Source of the DNA: JAXLWB01 sp046328715 | GTDB lineage: Bacteria > Chloroflexota > Anaerolineae > Caldilineales > Caldilineaceae | Direction: 5' to 3' | Assembly: GCA_046328715.1 (NCBI GenBank) | Contig: JAXLWB010000010.1 | Location: 124,001 to 188,000 of the forward strand | DNA: 64,000 nt | Part shown: piece by piece, positions 24,168-32,761 of the stretch | Layout: each line of letters starts with the position of its first letter | Numbering within the stretch: the first letter of the stretch is position 1 | Translations under genes and position numbers: made by a program | The notes under the pieces: generated by a model | What the model was told of the DNA's origin: nothing | The model's input: only the letters and a program-made list of their open reading frames with translations | Database searches by the model: none

Positions 24168-24242
24168 TGGAGGCGACGGCGAGATTTGAACTCGCGAATG
24201 GAGGTTTTGCAGACCTCTGCCTTACCGCTTGGCTACGTCGCC
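24168..24242 (-). tRNA. tRNA-Cys (GCA)
   Basis: The minus strand gives GGCGACG at the 5' end pairing with CGTCGCC, the D-arm GCCAAGCGGTAAGGC, an anticodon arm GAGGT-CTGCAAA-ACCTC with anticodon GCA, and the T-arm with GTTCAAATC. The 3' end reads T-CCA, so CCA is encoded (base 73 is U, typical of tRNA-Cys). Length about 75 bases including CCA. A promoter lies 41 bases upstream and a terminator follows. Confidence 0.96.
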
Positions 24243-24282
24243 ATCAACATACTCGAATGGGTTCGTATCTATGTGTAGTGGA

Positions 24283-24311
24283 ATCCTAGCAGGTGGACGG
24301 GAGATTGTCAA
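24283..24311 (-). promoter_or_regulatory. Promoter of tRNA-Cys
   Basis: TTGACA (24306-24311), a 17-base spacer and TAGGAT (24283-24288) on the minus strand. Transcription would start near 24276, 34 bases before the tRNA. The -35 box abuts the ATG of the divergent cold-shock gene (24312) and overlaps its ribosome-site region. Confidence 0.8.
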
Positions 24312-24737
24312 ATGACGGATGTCAAAACTACCAGCGAACAACCTGGTGGGGCAAAGAATAATGGTGCCAAGTTCAAGGATGAACTGCTTTACTGTGAAAA
24401 TTGTGGGATCTCTTTTCTGTGGTCGATCGAGGAGCAGAAAAGCAGTGCGAGTGGCACCGAAGCAAAGGCGCAAGCTCCCAGCTACTGCCCGGCCTGCCGG
24501 CTGCTGCTGCCAGGCACCCAACGTGAGCGAGGGATGGTCAAGTGGTTCAACCCACGCAAACATTTTGGTTTCATTGTGCGCCGCAATGCAGAGGAGATCT
24601 TCGCCCCCGCAGCCGAAGTAAAGGGACGAGTTCATTTAAAAGAAGGGGACCTTGTGGAATTTACTCTAGGTGCCAATGAGCGTGGCCCAATGGCGCGCGA
24701 AATCCGAATTCTAGGCGGGGTGAAAGTCAGCGAATAG
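24312..24737 (+). CDS. Zinc-ribbon cold-shock-domain protein
   Basis: 141 residues. Residues about 27-70 hold two CxxC pairs (YCENCGISF and SYCPACRLLL), a zinc ribbon. The C-terminal half is a cold-shock OB-fold with GMVKWFNPRKHFGFIVRR (the RNP1-type surface) and EIFAPAAEVKGR...LKEGDLVEFTL. It should bind single-stranded RNA or DNA. Unlike classic Csp proteins (about 70 residues), it is twice as long because of the zinc ribbon. It precedes the ribosomal genes rpsF and rpsR but has its own spacer and a probable rpsF promoter follows. Confidence 0.82.
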   Translation: MTDVKTTSEQPGGAKNNGAKFKDELLYCENCGISFLWSIEEQKSSASGTEAKAQAPSYCPACRLLLPGTQRERGMVKWFNPRKHFGFIVRRNAEEIFAPAAEVKGRVHLKEGDLVEFTLGANERGPMAREIRILGGVKVSE

Positions 24738-24787
24738 CGAGTGGCATGTTATTCCGCAATCCAATCACAATCTGACTGCCCGAAAAT

Positions 24788-24816
24788 TTGAAAGATTTCG
24801 GTTGATTTGCTAACAT
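24788..24816 (+). promoter_or_regulatory. Probable promoter of rpsF-rpsR
   Basis: TTGAAA (24788-24793), 17-base spacer and TAACAT (24811-24816). Transcription would start near 24823, giving a leader of about 105 bases with two hairpins before rpsF. Confidence 0.6.
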
Positions 24817-24831
24817 ATTCGCTTGGTCTGC

Positions 24832-24890
24832 AACACGGGGCTGCTTGTTCGGTCCCGTGTTCTTTCTGCTCGCAGGACGGTCTTGCGGGC
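24832..24890 (+). promoter_or_regulatory. rpsF leader with two hairpins
   Basis: AACACGGG pairs with CCCGTGTT (24832-24861) and CTCGCAGG with the G-U-containing partner TTGCGGG (24869-24889). Leaders of rpsF in many bacteria bind the S6:S18 complex for feedback control, and the position fits. I cannot show the specific CCG-bulge motif, so this is a candidate only. Confidence 0.4.
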
Positions 24891-24927
24891 TACTCCATAG
24901 AAAGTACATAAATAGGAGAAACGTAGC

Positions 24928-25230
24928 ATGACTCAAGTCAATGCACACTCGTACGAGCTTGTCTATGTCGTACGCCCCGACTTGGGGGATGAGGGAATTA
25001 ATTCGCTGAACAACCGTTTGGCACAAACGATCGGTAGCTTTGGCGGCACCATTCAGGGAACCGAGATGTGGGGCAAGCGCAATTTGGCCTATCGCATCGG
25101 CAAGCATTCAGAAGGATATTATGTCCTTCAGCGCTATGCGATGCAACCCAACGGCTCGACTGAAGTCGATCGTTTGATGCGCTACAACGAAGATGTCCTG
25201 CGCTATCTCGTCATTCGTACGGACGAGTAA
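24928..25230 (+). CDS. rpsF: 30S ribosomal protein bS6
   Basis: 100 residues, usual length for bS6. HSYELVYVVRPDLGDEGIN is the N-terminal strand, GGTIQGTEMWGKRNLAYRI the central signature, and EGYYVLQRYAMQP and MRYNEDVLRYLVIRTDE complete the fold. It binds the 16S central domain together with bS18, whose gene follows. TAGGAGAAACGTAGC precedes the ATG. A 138-base spacer with a TGAATGAAAAGCG/CGCTTTTCATTGCA inverted repeat replaces the ssb gene usually found here. Confidence 0.95.
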   Translation: MTQVNAHSYELVYVVRPDLGDEGINSLNNRLAQTIGSFGGTIQGTEMWGKRNLAYRIGKHSEGYYVLQRYAMQPNGSTEVDRLMRYNEDVLRYLVIRTDE

Positions 25231-25368
25231 GATCAACAAGGTTGCATCTAAATTAAGCTCTGAATGAAAAGCGATTTTTGCTTCTAGAAAATTGGCTAAA
25301 AGATTCCGCTTTTCATTGCAACCACAGCTTAAGCCAAACAGTTCTGTTCCGATTGGAGAAATTTCAGC

Positions 25369-25767
25369 ATGAGTAATCAACCGAATGTAGTTGACAATGA
25401 AGTCGAAAGCAGTGAGGAGCCCGTGGTGGCCATCGAAGAAATTGAAGATGTCATTCCTCCCGCTATCGAAACGGATGAAGTAGTCGAAGAAGATGAGGAT
25501 GCAGGCGGCCCAGCCGAATATGCTGCCAGTGAGGGTGGACGTACTGGTCGTGGTGGTGGCAATCTGCGTGCCGATGATATCGATTACAAAAACGTGACTC
25601 AATTGTCGCGCTTCCTGGATCGCCGAGGGCGCATCCTGTCACGCCGCAAAACTCGAGTCAACGCCAAAACGCAACGCAAGATCGCCATTGCTGTCAAGCG
25701 TGCTCGCCATCTTGCCCTCCTCCCCTATACGGCAGATCAAACACGGATCGTGCGAAAGCGACGGTAA
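25369..25767 (+). CDS. rpsR: 30S ribosomal protein bS18 with an acidic N-terminal extension
   Basis: 132 residues, against 75-90 in most bacteria. The C-terminal 70 residues are normal bS18: [50 protein letters not shown]. The first 50 residues are strongly acidic (runs of Glu/Asp, such as VVEEDEDAG), followed by a Gly/Arg stretch (RTGRGGGN). The extension starts at a good ATG with GGAG before it, and is in the same frame with no alternative internal start of comparable quality. Its role is unknown. Confidence 0.93.
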   Translation: MSNQPNVVDNEVESSEEPVVAIEEIEDVIPPAIETDEVVEEDEDAGGPAEYAASEGGRTGRGGGNLRADDIDYKNVTQLSRFLDRRGRILSRRKTRVNAKTQRKIAIAVKRARHLALLPYTADQTRIVRKRR

Positions 25768-25770
25768 GCT

Positions 25771-27429
25771 ATGGCCGAGCGCAATAAAAGAAAACAACCC
25801 GAAACGAATAAAGAAGCATCACCGAAGGAATTGCGACTTCGTGCAAAACATCGCGAGCAAGATCGCAAACTCTATACCTATGTCGGGGCAGCCATAGCTG
25901 TGGCTATCCTGCTCCTTCTAAGTGGTGCAATCTATACCTTTCTATGGATTCCACGTAGCACCTTTGCGAGTGTAGGCGATCAATCGATCTCCACCCAGGA
26001 ATTCTGGAATCGCATGCGTTACGAGAAGCAGTCGCTCACAGGTCAGCTCAATCAACTCCAGTCGTTAGAGCAACAGTTCGGTGGTCAGGGCTACTTCACC
26101 AGCCAGATCAATCAGGTACAAGCGAAGTTGAGCAGTAGCTTTGCACTTGCATCGGATACGCTCAACACGATGATGGAAGAGAAGATTGTCTTGCGTGAAG
26201 CTGAAAAACGTGGCATCACCGTAACAGATGATGAGGTAGAGAAGGCGCTCCGTGCTGAGATCGCTAATCAGCAAGGGTTGATCACGGAGCCACAGGCGAC
26301 GGAAACAGCAGTTGCCGATGCAACAGCTACTTCAGAGGCAATCACGGCAGCCACTGCCACGGCCCAAGCAACACCCGTTGCTTCGACTGAAATTAGTGGT
26401 ACAACCCCAGTCAGCGGAACCGATACCATCAGTAGCACAAGCCCAATTACTGACACAGGTGCAGTTTCCACAACTACCACAGCGCCTACAACTGCGCTTA
26501 CAGAAACGACTGCTATCACAGCTACTGACGCAAGTGCATCGCCGGTTGTAACTTCAACCGAAGGCTTGAGCGGCACCGAAGGTCTGAGTGGAACTACAGG
26601 CATCAGCGCCACGACCTCGCTCACGGAAGCCGTTCAGGTTTCGAACGGTGAAACCATCTCGCCTACAGCCACGCCTGAGCCAATCCCGACCCGTGCCATT
26701 ATCACGGACGCACTCTACGCGGAGGGCCAGGCTACCTTGGAAGCTAATTTGAAGCAGGTGGCAAATCTCGATCTAACCACCTATCGTCAAATCATTCGTG
26801 TCCGCCTGCTGCGTGATAAACTGCGTGAAGCAATCGGTGCCGATGTGCCAACAACCGAGGAAGAGGTGAAGGCGAGTCACATTCTGTTGCGTGAAATTCT
26901 GCCGACACCGACTGTTGCCATCACAGATACGGCCAATATTACGCCAACCGCCACAGCAACGGCTTTGCCCGAAGGCGCACCCACCCCTACTGCAACCCCT
27001 GCGCCACGCACCTTAGACGAGGCCATGTCCCAGGCAAGGGATCTCAAGGCACGTATCGACGCTGGTGAGGATTTTGCTGCACTAGCCAAACAATATAGCG
27101 ATGATGCTGGCTCTGGTGCAAATGGCGGCGATTTGGGCTGGTTTGCCCATGGTGCCATGGTGGCAGAGTTTGACAAGCAAGCCTTCTCGCTGCCTGTGGG
27201 TCAGGTGAGTGAGCCCTTTACATCGACCTTTGGTGTTCACATCCTGAAAGTTACTGAAAAGGATGAGAAACATCCCAAGGACCAACAGAAGATCGATCAA
27301 GAGCGCGCTCAGGCCTATGATACCTGGCTGCAAGAGCAACTCGCTGCGGAAGACATCAAGCGCCCGGCCAGTCTCACAGGCAATTTGCCACGCGATCTAC
27401 GGCAAACAACAGCTAGCGCCACGAATTAA
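25771..27429 (+). CDS. Parvulin-type peptidyl-prolyl isomerase (SurA/PrsA-like), membrane anchored
   Basis: 552 residues. A charged N-terminus precedes one membrane helix (about 37-60, AAIAVAILLLLSGAIYTFLW), so the body faces outside. A SurA_N-like chaperone region (about 70-170, 310-350) is interrupted by about 140 residues of Thr/Ser/Ala-rich sequence (172-305). The parvulin domain starts at VKASHILLREIL, is interrupted by a second TPTPT insert, and continues with LKARIDAGEDFAALAKQYSD, GGDLGWFAHG and FGVHILKVTEK. It should help secreted proteins fold. It starts 3 bases after rpsR. Confidence 0.85.
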   Translation: MAERNKRKQPETNKEASPKELRLRAKHREQDRKLYTYVGAAIAVAILLLLSGAIYTFLWIPRSTFASVGDQSISTQEFWNRMRYEKQSLTGQLNQLQSLEQQFGGQGYFTSQINQVQAKLSSSFALASDTLNTMMEEKIVLREAEKRGITVTDDEVEKALRAEIANQQGLITEPQATETAVADATATSEAITAATATAQATPVASTEISGTTPVSGTDTISSTSPITDTGAVSTTTTAPTTALTETTAITATDASASPVVTSTEGLSGTEGLSGTTGISATTSLTEAVQVSNGETISPTATPEPIPTRAIITDALYAEGQATLEANLKQVANLDLTTYRQIIRVRLLRDKLREAIGADVPTTEEEVKASHILLREILPTPTVAITDTANITPTATATALPEGAPTPTATPAPRTLDEAMSQARDLKARIDAGEDFAALAKQYSDDAGSGANGGDLGWFAHGAMVAEFDKQAFSLPVGQVSEPFTSTFGVHILKVTEKDEKHPKDQQKIDQERAQAYDTWLQEQLAAEDIKRPASLTGNLPRDLRQTTASATN

Positions 27430-27458
27430 GTCGTATATCTACCAAGGGTAGATATAGA

Positions 27459-27492
27459 AAACGGGACACTCTAATGAAGTGTCCCGTTTTTA
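27459..27492 (+). terminator. Rho-independent terminator after the parvulin gene
   Basis: AACGGGACACT pairs with AGTGTCCCGTT around a 7-base loop, followed by TTTTATTTG. A smaller hairpin (TATATCTACC/GGTAGATATA) lies just upstream. Confidence 0.88.
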
Positions 27493-27701
27493 TTTGTGAT
27501 ACAATTTAAACATAGGTGAAATGTCTACAGAAACAGTAAAATAAGGGCAGGATATAATACCGATTGCGGTTGCAAAAGCCACCAATTTTCCCCGTAACTA
27601 TGGCTGAAATTCATGGCTTTTCAGAGGACCCTTGGTATAAGTTGCCATGTGTAGCAACTTGTACCCTGTATCCTGCACTTTGTTCTAGCAAACTTGATCG
27701 A

Positions 27702-28058
27702 ATGAGTAATCTACAAACACGCCCGCTGGATATTGCAATTGAACGTGCGACGGGCTCACTTAAAATAATTTGGGCGGATGGTCATATCAGTACCTTTGCG
27801 CTGCGCTGGTTGCGCTCCAACTGTCCCTGTGCCACATGTCGCGAAGATGTGCGTGCGGCAAGTGACGATCCACTCTCACTACGTCCGATGCCGAGCACGG
27901 AAGTCGAGTCAGCAGAATTGGTTGGCAACTATGCGCTGCGTTTGCGCTGGAAGGATGGGCATGACGCCGGGATCTACACCTTTTCGAGTCTACGTGCTAG
28001 CTGTCCATGTTCAGATTGTAATCCGAATGGTTCTCCTCCTCTGTTTCTGGCCGCGTAA
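27702..28058 (+). CDS. DUF971 (gamma-butyrobetaine hydroxylase-like N-terminal domain) protein
   Basis: 118 residues from ATG 27702 ([13 protein letters not shown]). The DUF971 pattern is clear: [48 protein letters not shown] and ASCPCSDC. Four cysteines form a probable zinc site. In eukaryotes the domain precedes a dioxygenase; as a stand-alone bacterial protein it is linked to iron-sulfur or unknown functions. The frame is open back to 27564, but the added 46 residues do not look like the family. Confidence 0.8.
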   Translation: MSNLQTRPLDIAIERATGSLKIIWADGHISTFALRWLRSNCPCATCREDVRAASDDPLSLRPMPSTEVESAELVGNYALRLRWKDGHDAGIYTFSSLRASCPCSDCNPNGSPPLFLAA

Positions 28059-28274
28059 CAGAAAGAGAGTATAGCTGAGATTCTCCCATCCCTCGCTTCT
28101 AAACGGTATGACAGTCACTTACCAAACTTGTCCGCTGTGACATAATGGAGTTGGCAGGTGATTGTTGTCTGAGTAGTTATCAATTCATTGGGACTACTAC
28201 CTGGGTCTGACAAAATGAAGACTGTTATCACAATTTGACAGGCAAGAGTATGTCCAAACACAAAGGAAAGAAAG

Positions 28275-29012
28275 ATGACTCACACTGCTGATATTGAGCG
28301 ACCGTCCAAAGATATTATCGAAGGGCTCAAAGAGATTGGAAGTGCGACCGCAACCGGCGAACTGTATCGTCTTGGCATTCGTGACCCCATGCTCCACGGC
28401 ATTCGTTCGTGGACCCCTGGCAAATCGATTGTGGGGCCAGCCTTGACGCTGCAATTTATGCCCAAGCGCGAAGATCAATATGGCCAGGATGAATATGCCG
28501 ACCCGGAAAAGCAGTTGCACCGTCATGTCCTTTACCATGCGCAGTCGGGCGACATCGTTGTGGTCGACGCACGGGGCGATATGAGCAGTGGTGTCTTTGG
28601 TGAGATGATGCTCACTTATTTCACCGGACGGGGCGGCTTGGGCGTTGTCATTGATGGCTGTATCCGCGATTATCCGCATGCCAAGGATTTGGGTATTGGT
28701 TTGTTCCTCAAAGGAACCACGCCCAATTTCCACACACAGACCAACATCTTCCCCTTTGCAGTCAACGTGCCGATTGCCTGTGGTGGTACCTTAGTCATGC
28801 CAGGCGATATTATCGTTGCTGATGACGATGGTGTAGTTGTCGTGCCGGTCAAGCTTGCTCCTGAACTGGTGAAGAAGGCGGGTGCCCACCATGAATGGGA
28901 AGAATTCTCAAAAATGAAGCTCTCTCAGGGTGGCGATTTGCGCAAATACTATCCGCTGCGTACCGATGCCCAGGAGGAGTACGAGGCTTGGAAGAAGGCG
29001 CAAGGTAAGTGA
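28275..29012 (+). CDS. RraA family protein (HMG/CHA aldolase-like)
   Basis: 245 residues. The RraA fold is shown by GSATATGELYRLGI, SIVGPALTLQFMPKRED, AQSGDIVVVDARGDMSSGVF, GLGVVIDGCIRDYP (Arg-Asp binds the metal and oxaloacetate-type substrate) and MPGDIIVADDDGVVVVP. Members include 4-hydroxy-4-methyl-2-oxoglutarate aldolases and oxaloacetate decarboxylases. The substrate here is open. AAGGAAAG precedes the ATG. The gap before it (28059-28274) shows no gene. Confidence 0.85.
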   Translation: MTHTADIERPSKDIIEGLKEIGSATATGELYRLGIRDPMLHGIRSWTPGKSIVGPALTLQFMPKREDQYGQDEYADPEKQLHRHVLYHAQSGDIVVVDARGDMSSGVFGEMMLTYFTGRGGLGVVIDGCIRDYPHAKDLGIGLFLKGTTPNFHTQTNIFPFAVNVPIACGGTLVMPGDIIVADDDGVVVVPVKLAPELVKKAGAHHEWEEFSKMKLSQGGDLRKYYPLRTDAQEEYEAWKKAQGK

Positions 29013-29100
29013 AAAATTGTGAATTGCGAGTGGAAAATTGTGAAACTCACCTTTTCTCACTCGCATTCTCATCGCAATGGGTAGCGCCTAAATCTGGCAC
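29012..29100. repeat. GAATTGCGAGTG word repeat hairpin
   Basis: AATTGTGAATTGCGAGTGG is mirrored by CTCACTCGCATTCTCATCGC. The open frame of the protease could be read from 29009 through this repeat, but the ribosome site at 29108-29115 shows the true start is downstream. Confidence 0.6.
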
Positions 29101-29119
29101 AAGTGCGAAAGGAGATAAT

Positions 29120-30313
29120 ATGGGATCATCCATTACATTGTTTCGGCTATGGGGAATCGACGTTCGGGTACACTGGACGTTCGTACTGATTTTGCTCTAT
29201 GGGGCATTTCTTTACCAAGATGTTGCCACCAGCCCGGCAGTCGGTGCAGCCTACGGTGTATTAGTCATTCTACTCCTTTTTGTCTGTGTTACGCTGCACG
29301 AGTTTGGTCATGCTTTGGTGGCGAAATACTTCAAAGTCAATGTGCCAGATATCACCTTGTTGCCGATCGGCGGTGTGGCGCGACTGGAAAAGATGCCAGA
29401 TAAACCCTTTCAGGAGTTTCTCATTTCCATTGCCGGACCTTTAGTGAACTTGGCTATCTCGCTTGTCCTTCTCCCGGTTTGGTTGGTTGTGGTGACGGTT
29501 GAAGCTCGTTCCGGCACGGCGGCACCGCTGGTTTGGGGCTTTGTTTCGTTGATTCAGCGTTTGATCGACGATGCGAGAAATGCGGGTGTGAGTAATCTGC
29601 TCGCTTATCTGATCCTGATCAATGTTTCTTTGGCACTCTTTAATCTGCTACCTGCCTTTCCGATGGACGGCGGTCGGATTCTGCGTTCGATTTTGGCAAC
29701 GGCAATGCCCTATGTGCAAGCGACGCGCATCTCTGTCATGGTTGGACGCTTCTTGGCTGTGTTGATTGCGCTATGGGGCGTAACCACCGGCAATATCACG
29801 GCTCTGTTGGTCGCCTTCTTCGTCTATGTTGGTGGCGGCTCGGAACGTGAATCGGTCGAGAGCCGAGCTGTACTCAAGGACATTCCAATTGCTAATGCGT
29901 TGACACCTAGCGCGACCAACCTCTATACCAGCGAACGGCTGAGCAAAGCGGTTGATCTGCTGATGACCAGTTATCAAACAGATTATCCTGTAGTCGATTT
30001 GGGAGGGAATTTTGTCGGAGCCTTAACTCGTGCTCGTTTGGTCACAGCGTTGCGCGAACAAGGGGCCGATGGGCGTGTGGTCGATGCGATGATACCCGCC
30101 GCCCAACTGCCTTCCATGCCGATTGACGGTGATCTGTCGCAAGTCTGGGAGAAGATCGCCTCTACCGGTAGTAGAGTGGTCGCCATTCGCGACGGAAATC
30201 AATTCAGGGGCCTGATTACCGTGGACGATGTTACTGAACTTTTTCAAGTGATGGGTGCCAGCTTTGACCGCAATATGATGATGAGTGACGGTGCAGTCGA
30301 GCATGCTGCCTAA
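29120..30313 (+). CDS. Site-2 protease family membrane metalloprotease with CBS domains
   Basis: 397 residues from ATG 29120, preceded by AAAGGAGATAAT. The zinc motif is TLHEFGHALVAKYF (HExxH) and the third ligand lies in FNLLPAFPMDGGRILRS. At least four membrane segments span the first 250 residues. The last 130 residues form a CBS pair (IANALTPSA, VVAIRDGNQFRGLITVDDV), which may sense a nucleotide. Such proteins cleave transmembrane substrates such as anti-sigma factors. A mistaken start at 29009 would add 37 residues encoded by repeat DNA. Confidence 0.88.
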   Translation: MGSSITLFRLWGIDVRVHWTFVLILLYGAFLYQDVATSPAVGAAYGVLVILLLFVCVTLHEFGHALVAKYFKVNVPDITLLPIGGVARLEKMPDKPFQEFLISIAGPLVNLAISLVLLPVWLVVVTVEARSGTAAPLVWGFVSLIQRLIDDARNAGVSNLLAYLILINVSLALFNLLPAFPMDGGRILRSILATAMPYVQATRISVMVGRFLAVLIALWGVTTGNITALLVAFFVYVGGGSERESVESRAVLKDIPIANALTPSATNLYTSERLSKAVDLLMTSYQTDYPVVDLGGNFVGALTRARLVTALREQGADGRVVDAMIPAAQLPSMPIDGDLSQVWEKIASTGSRVVAIRDGNQFRGLITVDDVTELFQVMGASFDRNMMMSDGAVEHAA

Positions 30314-30378
30314 GGGAGCAGGATGCAAGGTGCAAGCTAGAAATGTGCACCTTATATCTTATATGAGGAGAACAAGCG

Positions 30379-31140
30379 TTGGCGGAGTTTCGGTCGACAA
30401 CTGGTAGCATCTACTATGAACTTCTAGGCGAAGCCTCGGCTTCTGCACCTAAGATCACGCTTCTGCATAATTTTATGAGTACGGGGCGGATGGCCTGGAA
30501 TGGCATCTTACCGAAGTTGGAAGGGTTCCAGATTTTGCTGGCCGATCTGCCAGGTCATGGTCGATCCGTGGGTCACCCAGACCATTACGACTACTCCGCA
30601 ATGGGTAAACAGATCACTGAGCTTATGCGTAGGGTTGGCTTTGAGCGAAGCCATTTAGCAGGCTGTAGCGCTGGTGGAATGATCGCCCAGTTGATGGTCA
30701 ATGATGCGTTGGTTGATCCTGCAAGCTTGACGCTCGTCAGTACCACCTACACGACCGATCCTGCGGAGCTGAAAAGTGGAACTCCCTTGGCCCCCGAAAA
30801 TTTCGTTGCTTCGGACAATTGGCTGGATGCCACTGCCAAGTTGCACGATCCTTATCAAGGTGAAGGCTACTTTTACCGAGAGTTGCTACCAGGCTTCCGT
30901 ACCGCCCGCCTTGAGTTTGCGATCAATCTCTCATTGGATGAATTGAAGCGCTTTCAATTGCCTACTTGCATCATCCACGGCGAATTGGATGAATTTTTCC
31001 CAACCACAATAGCACAACAGATGCATCAAGCCATCGCCACTAGTGAACTCCATATTATTCCACAGCAAACTCACGCCCTCATCTTTCGCAAGCCCTGGAT
31101 TGTAGGTGAAATTATGCGCGAGTTTTTAGTTAGGAAGTAG
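30379..31140 (+). CDS. Alpha/beta fold hydrolase
   Basis: 253 residues from a TTG start with GAGGAG 8 bases upstream. [15 protein letters not shown] marks the conserved loop, [15 protein letters not shown] contains the nucleophile elbow (Gly-Cys-Ser-Ala-Gly), HGELDEFFP the acid and [11 protein letters not shown] the histidine. It resembles 3-oxoadipate enol-lactonase-like and other small-ester hydrolases; substrate unknown. It ends 2 bases before rpe, so the two are likely co-transcribed. Confidence 0.82.
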   Translation: MAEFRSTTGSIYYELLGEASASAPKITLLHNFMSTGRMAWNGILPKLEGFQILLADLPGHGRSVGHPDHYDYSAMGKQITELMRRVGFERSHLAGCSAGGMIAQLMVNDALVDPASLTLVSTTYTTDPAELKSGTPLAPENFVASDNWLDATAKLHDPYQGEGYFYRELLPGFRTARLEFAINLSLDELKRFQLPTCIIHGELDEFFPTTIAQQMHQAIATSELHIIPQQTHALIFRKPWIVGEIMREFLVRK

Positions 31141-31142
31141 CC

Positions 31143-31820
31143 ATGACGCAACCTATAAAGATTTCGCCCTCGATTTTGACGGCTGATTTTGGTCACTTGG
31201 CAGAACAGATTCAACAAGCCGAAGCAGGTGGTGCTGACTATATTCACCTGGATGTGATGGACGGCAATTTTGTGCCCAACATCACTTTCGGCCCGCCGCT
31301 GATTAGCGCAGTACGCAAAGTGACGAAGCTACCCTTAGATGTGCATCTCATGGTGCATGAGCCTGACCGTTACCTGGCCGATTATCGAGCGGCAGGAGCA
31401 GATATTATCACGGTTCATGTCGAAGCTTGCCTACACTTACACCGCACGATCCAGAATGTGATCGAACAGGGGTGCAAAGTAGGCATTGCCTTGAACCCAG
31501 CTACCCCAATCGAGGCTGTGCGCGAGGTAATCCCTTATATCGACCAAGTGTTGGTGATGACGGTCAATCCTGGCTTTGGCTCACAAAAGTTTATTGAAAC
31601 GATGACCAGCAAGATGCGCCGAATGCGCCACATGGTGCATGAATTTAATCCGATGTGTGATATTGAAGTAGATGGCGGTATTCACCAGAACAATATTGCC
31701 GATATTATCAGTTGTGGGGCTAACGTCATCGTCGTAGGTAGCGCCGTTTTCAATAGCCAGGCCAGCGTGGCCGAGAATATTGCCGCCCTGCGCAAGAGCA
31801 TCGCTGAAGCAGAACTTTGA
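31143..31820 (+). CDS. rpe: Ribulose-phosphate 3-epimerase
   Basis: 225-residue TIM-barrel enzyme of the pentose-phosphate and Calvin pathways that interconverts ribulose-5-phosphate and xylulose-5-phosphate. [33 protein letters not shown] (metal His and Asp), [26 protein letters not shown] and [12 protein letters not shown] are diagnostic. Length is normal. It could also serve the upstream sugar cluster through xylulose-5-phosphate, but it is 13 kb away. Confidence 0.96.
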   Translation: MTQPIKISPSILTADFGHLAEQIQQAEAGGADYIHLDVMDGNFVPNITFGPPLISAVRKVTKLPLDVHLMVHEPDRYLADYRAAGADIITVHVEACLHLHRTIQNVIEQGCKVGIALNPATPIEAVREVIPYIDQVLVMTVNPGFGSQKFIETMTSKMRRMRHMVHEFNPMCDIEVDGGIHQNNIADIISCGANVIVVGSAVFNSQASVAENIAALRKSIAEAEL

Positions 31821-31821
31821 A

Positions 31822-31900
31822 AAGACGACAAGATGAAGGGATGATAGGATGATAAGAGGATACTCGATTTGTTATCCTATCATCCCTTCATCTTGTCATA
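31822..31900. repeat. GACAAGATGAAGGGATGATAG inverted word repeat
   Basis: ACAAGATGAAGGGATGATAG plus GATGATAAG is mirrored by TTATCCTATCATCCC and TTCATCTTGTCAT. The arms are about 30 bases each with few mismatches, and this is one of the cleanest examples in the window. It lies between rpe and aat. Confidence 0.75.
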
Positions 31901-31909
31901 TCAACCACT

Positions 31910-32497
31910 ATGCGTCTTTCACCCGAACTTCTCCTCGCTGCCTATAGCCAAGGCGTCTTCCCGATGGGTGAGCACGACGGCAGCATCTCCTGGTATGACC
32001 CCAATCCACGCGCTCTGATCCCCTTAGATGAACGGTTTCACGTGCCACGTTCGTTAGCGCGTCGAATTCGGCAGGGTGGGTTCGAGATTCACGTGGATCG
32101 CGACTTTCGGCAAACGATGCGAGCGTGCGCTGAACCGGCACCTGGCCGCGAGACAACCTGGATCACCGATGAATTCGTCGATGTCTATTCGCTTTTGAAT
32201 CAAATGGGTTTTGCCCACAGTGTGGAAACGTGGATCGATGGTGAGTTAGTGGGCGGGCTCTATGGTGTTGCGCTCGGTGGACTCTTTGCTGGGGAGAGTA
32301 TGTTTAGTCGGCAATCGGACGCTAGCAAGATCGCCTTGGTTTATCTTGTGGAACGCTTGCGGACGAGAGGGTTTGTACTGCTTGATACTCAATTTACGAC
32401 CAACCATCTTTGCCGTTTTGGCACCTACGAAATCAGTCGAGCCGAATACAAACGGCGATTAAAACTCGCAATGGGAGTAGATGCTTCTTTCGTGTAG
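31910..32497 (+). CDS. aat: Leucyl/phenylalanyl-tRNA-protein transferase
   Basis: 195 residues. It transfers Leu or Phe from tRNA to proteins with N-terminal Arg or Lys and thereby marks them for ClpAP(S) degradation (N-end rule). YSQGVFPMGEHDGSISWYDP, ALIPLDERFHVPRSL, GLYGVALGGLFAGESMF, ASKIALVYLVERLR and LDTQFTTNHLCRFGTYEISR follow the family. Length is near the usual 200-230. Confidence 0.93.
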   Translation: MRLSPELLLAAYSQGVFPMGEHDGSISWYDPNPRALIPLDERFHVPRSLARRIRQGGFEIHVDRDFRQTMRACAEPAPGRETTWITDEFVDVYSLLNQMGFAHSVETWIDGELVGGLYGVALGGLFAGESMFSRQSDASKIALVYLVERLRTRGFVLLDTQFTTNHLCRFGTYEISRAEYKRRLKLAMGVDASFV

Positions 32498-32576
32498 TTG
32501 TGCTGCGTTCTCACTGCCATTAGACTAGAAGGTTTCGTAGGTGCATGCTTTTAGCTGCACAAGGTAGGCCCAACCG

Positions 32577-32605
32577 AGAACGTGCGGTTTCAAACCGCAC
32601 GTTCT
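32577..32605. repeat. AGAACGTGCGGTTT palindrome
   Basis: AGAACGTGCGGTTT-C-AAACCGCACGTTCT is a perfect 14-bp inverted repeat between aat (plus) and the cdsA end (minus). The 32498-32908 spacer has no gene; it holds this palindrome and MITE copy 2. Confidence 0.6.
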
Positions 32606-32761
32606 GATGTGTAGGTAAATATCTCATTTTGATGCCCAAAGGGCTCCCAGGCTGTTTCGAGAAGAAATCTTACCCTGGAGTCCAAAGATGCTCCTTCGGG
32701 TACTGCATGGGTGCGAAATGACAATAGTAACGTTCAATCTAGACATCAGTAATCGTTTTTT

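Noticed and set aside
28197..28733. 178-codon minus-strand frame at 28.2-28.7 kb
   Set aside because: Overlaps the RraA-like gene on the other strand and has no recognisable protein pattern.
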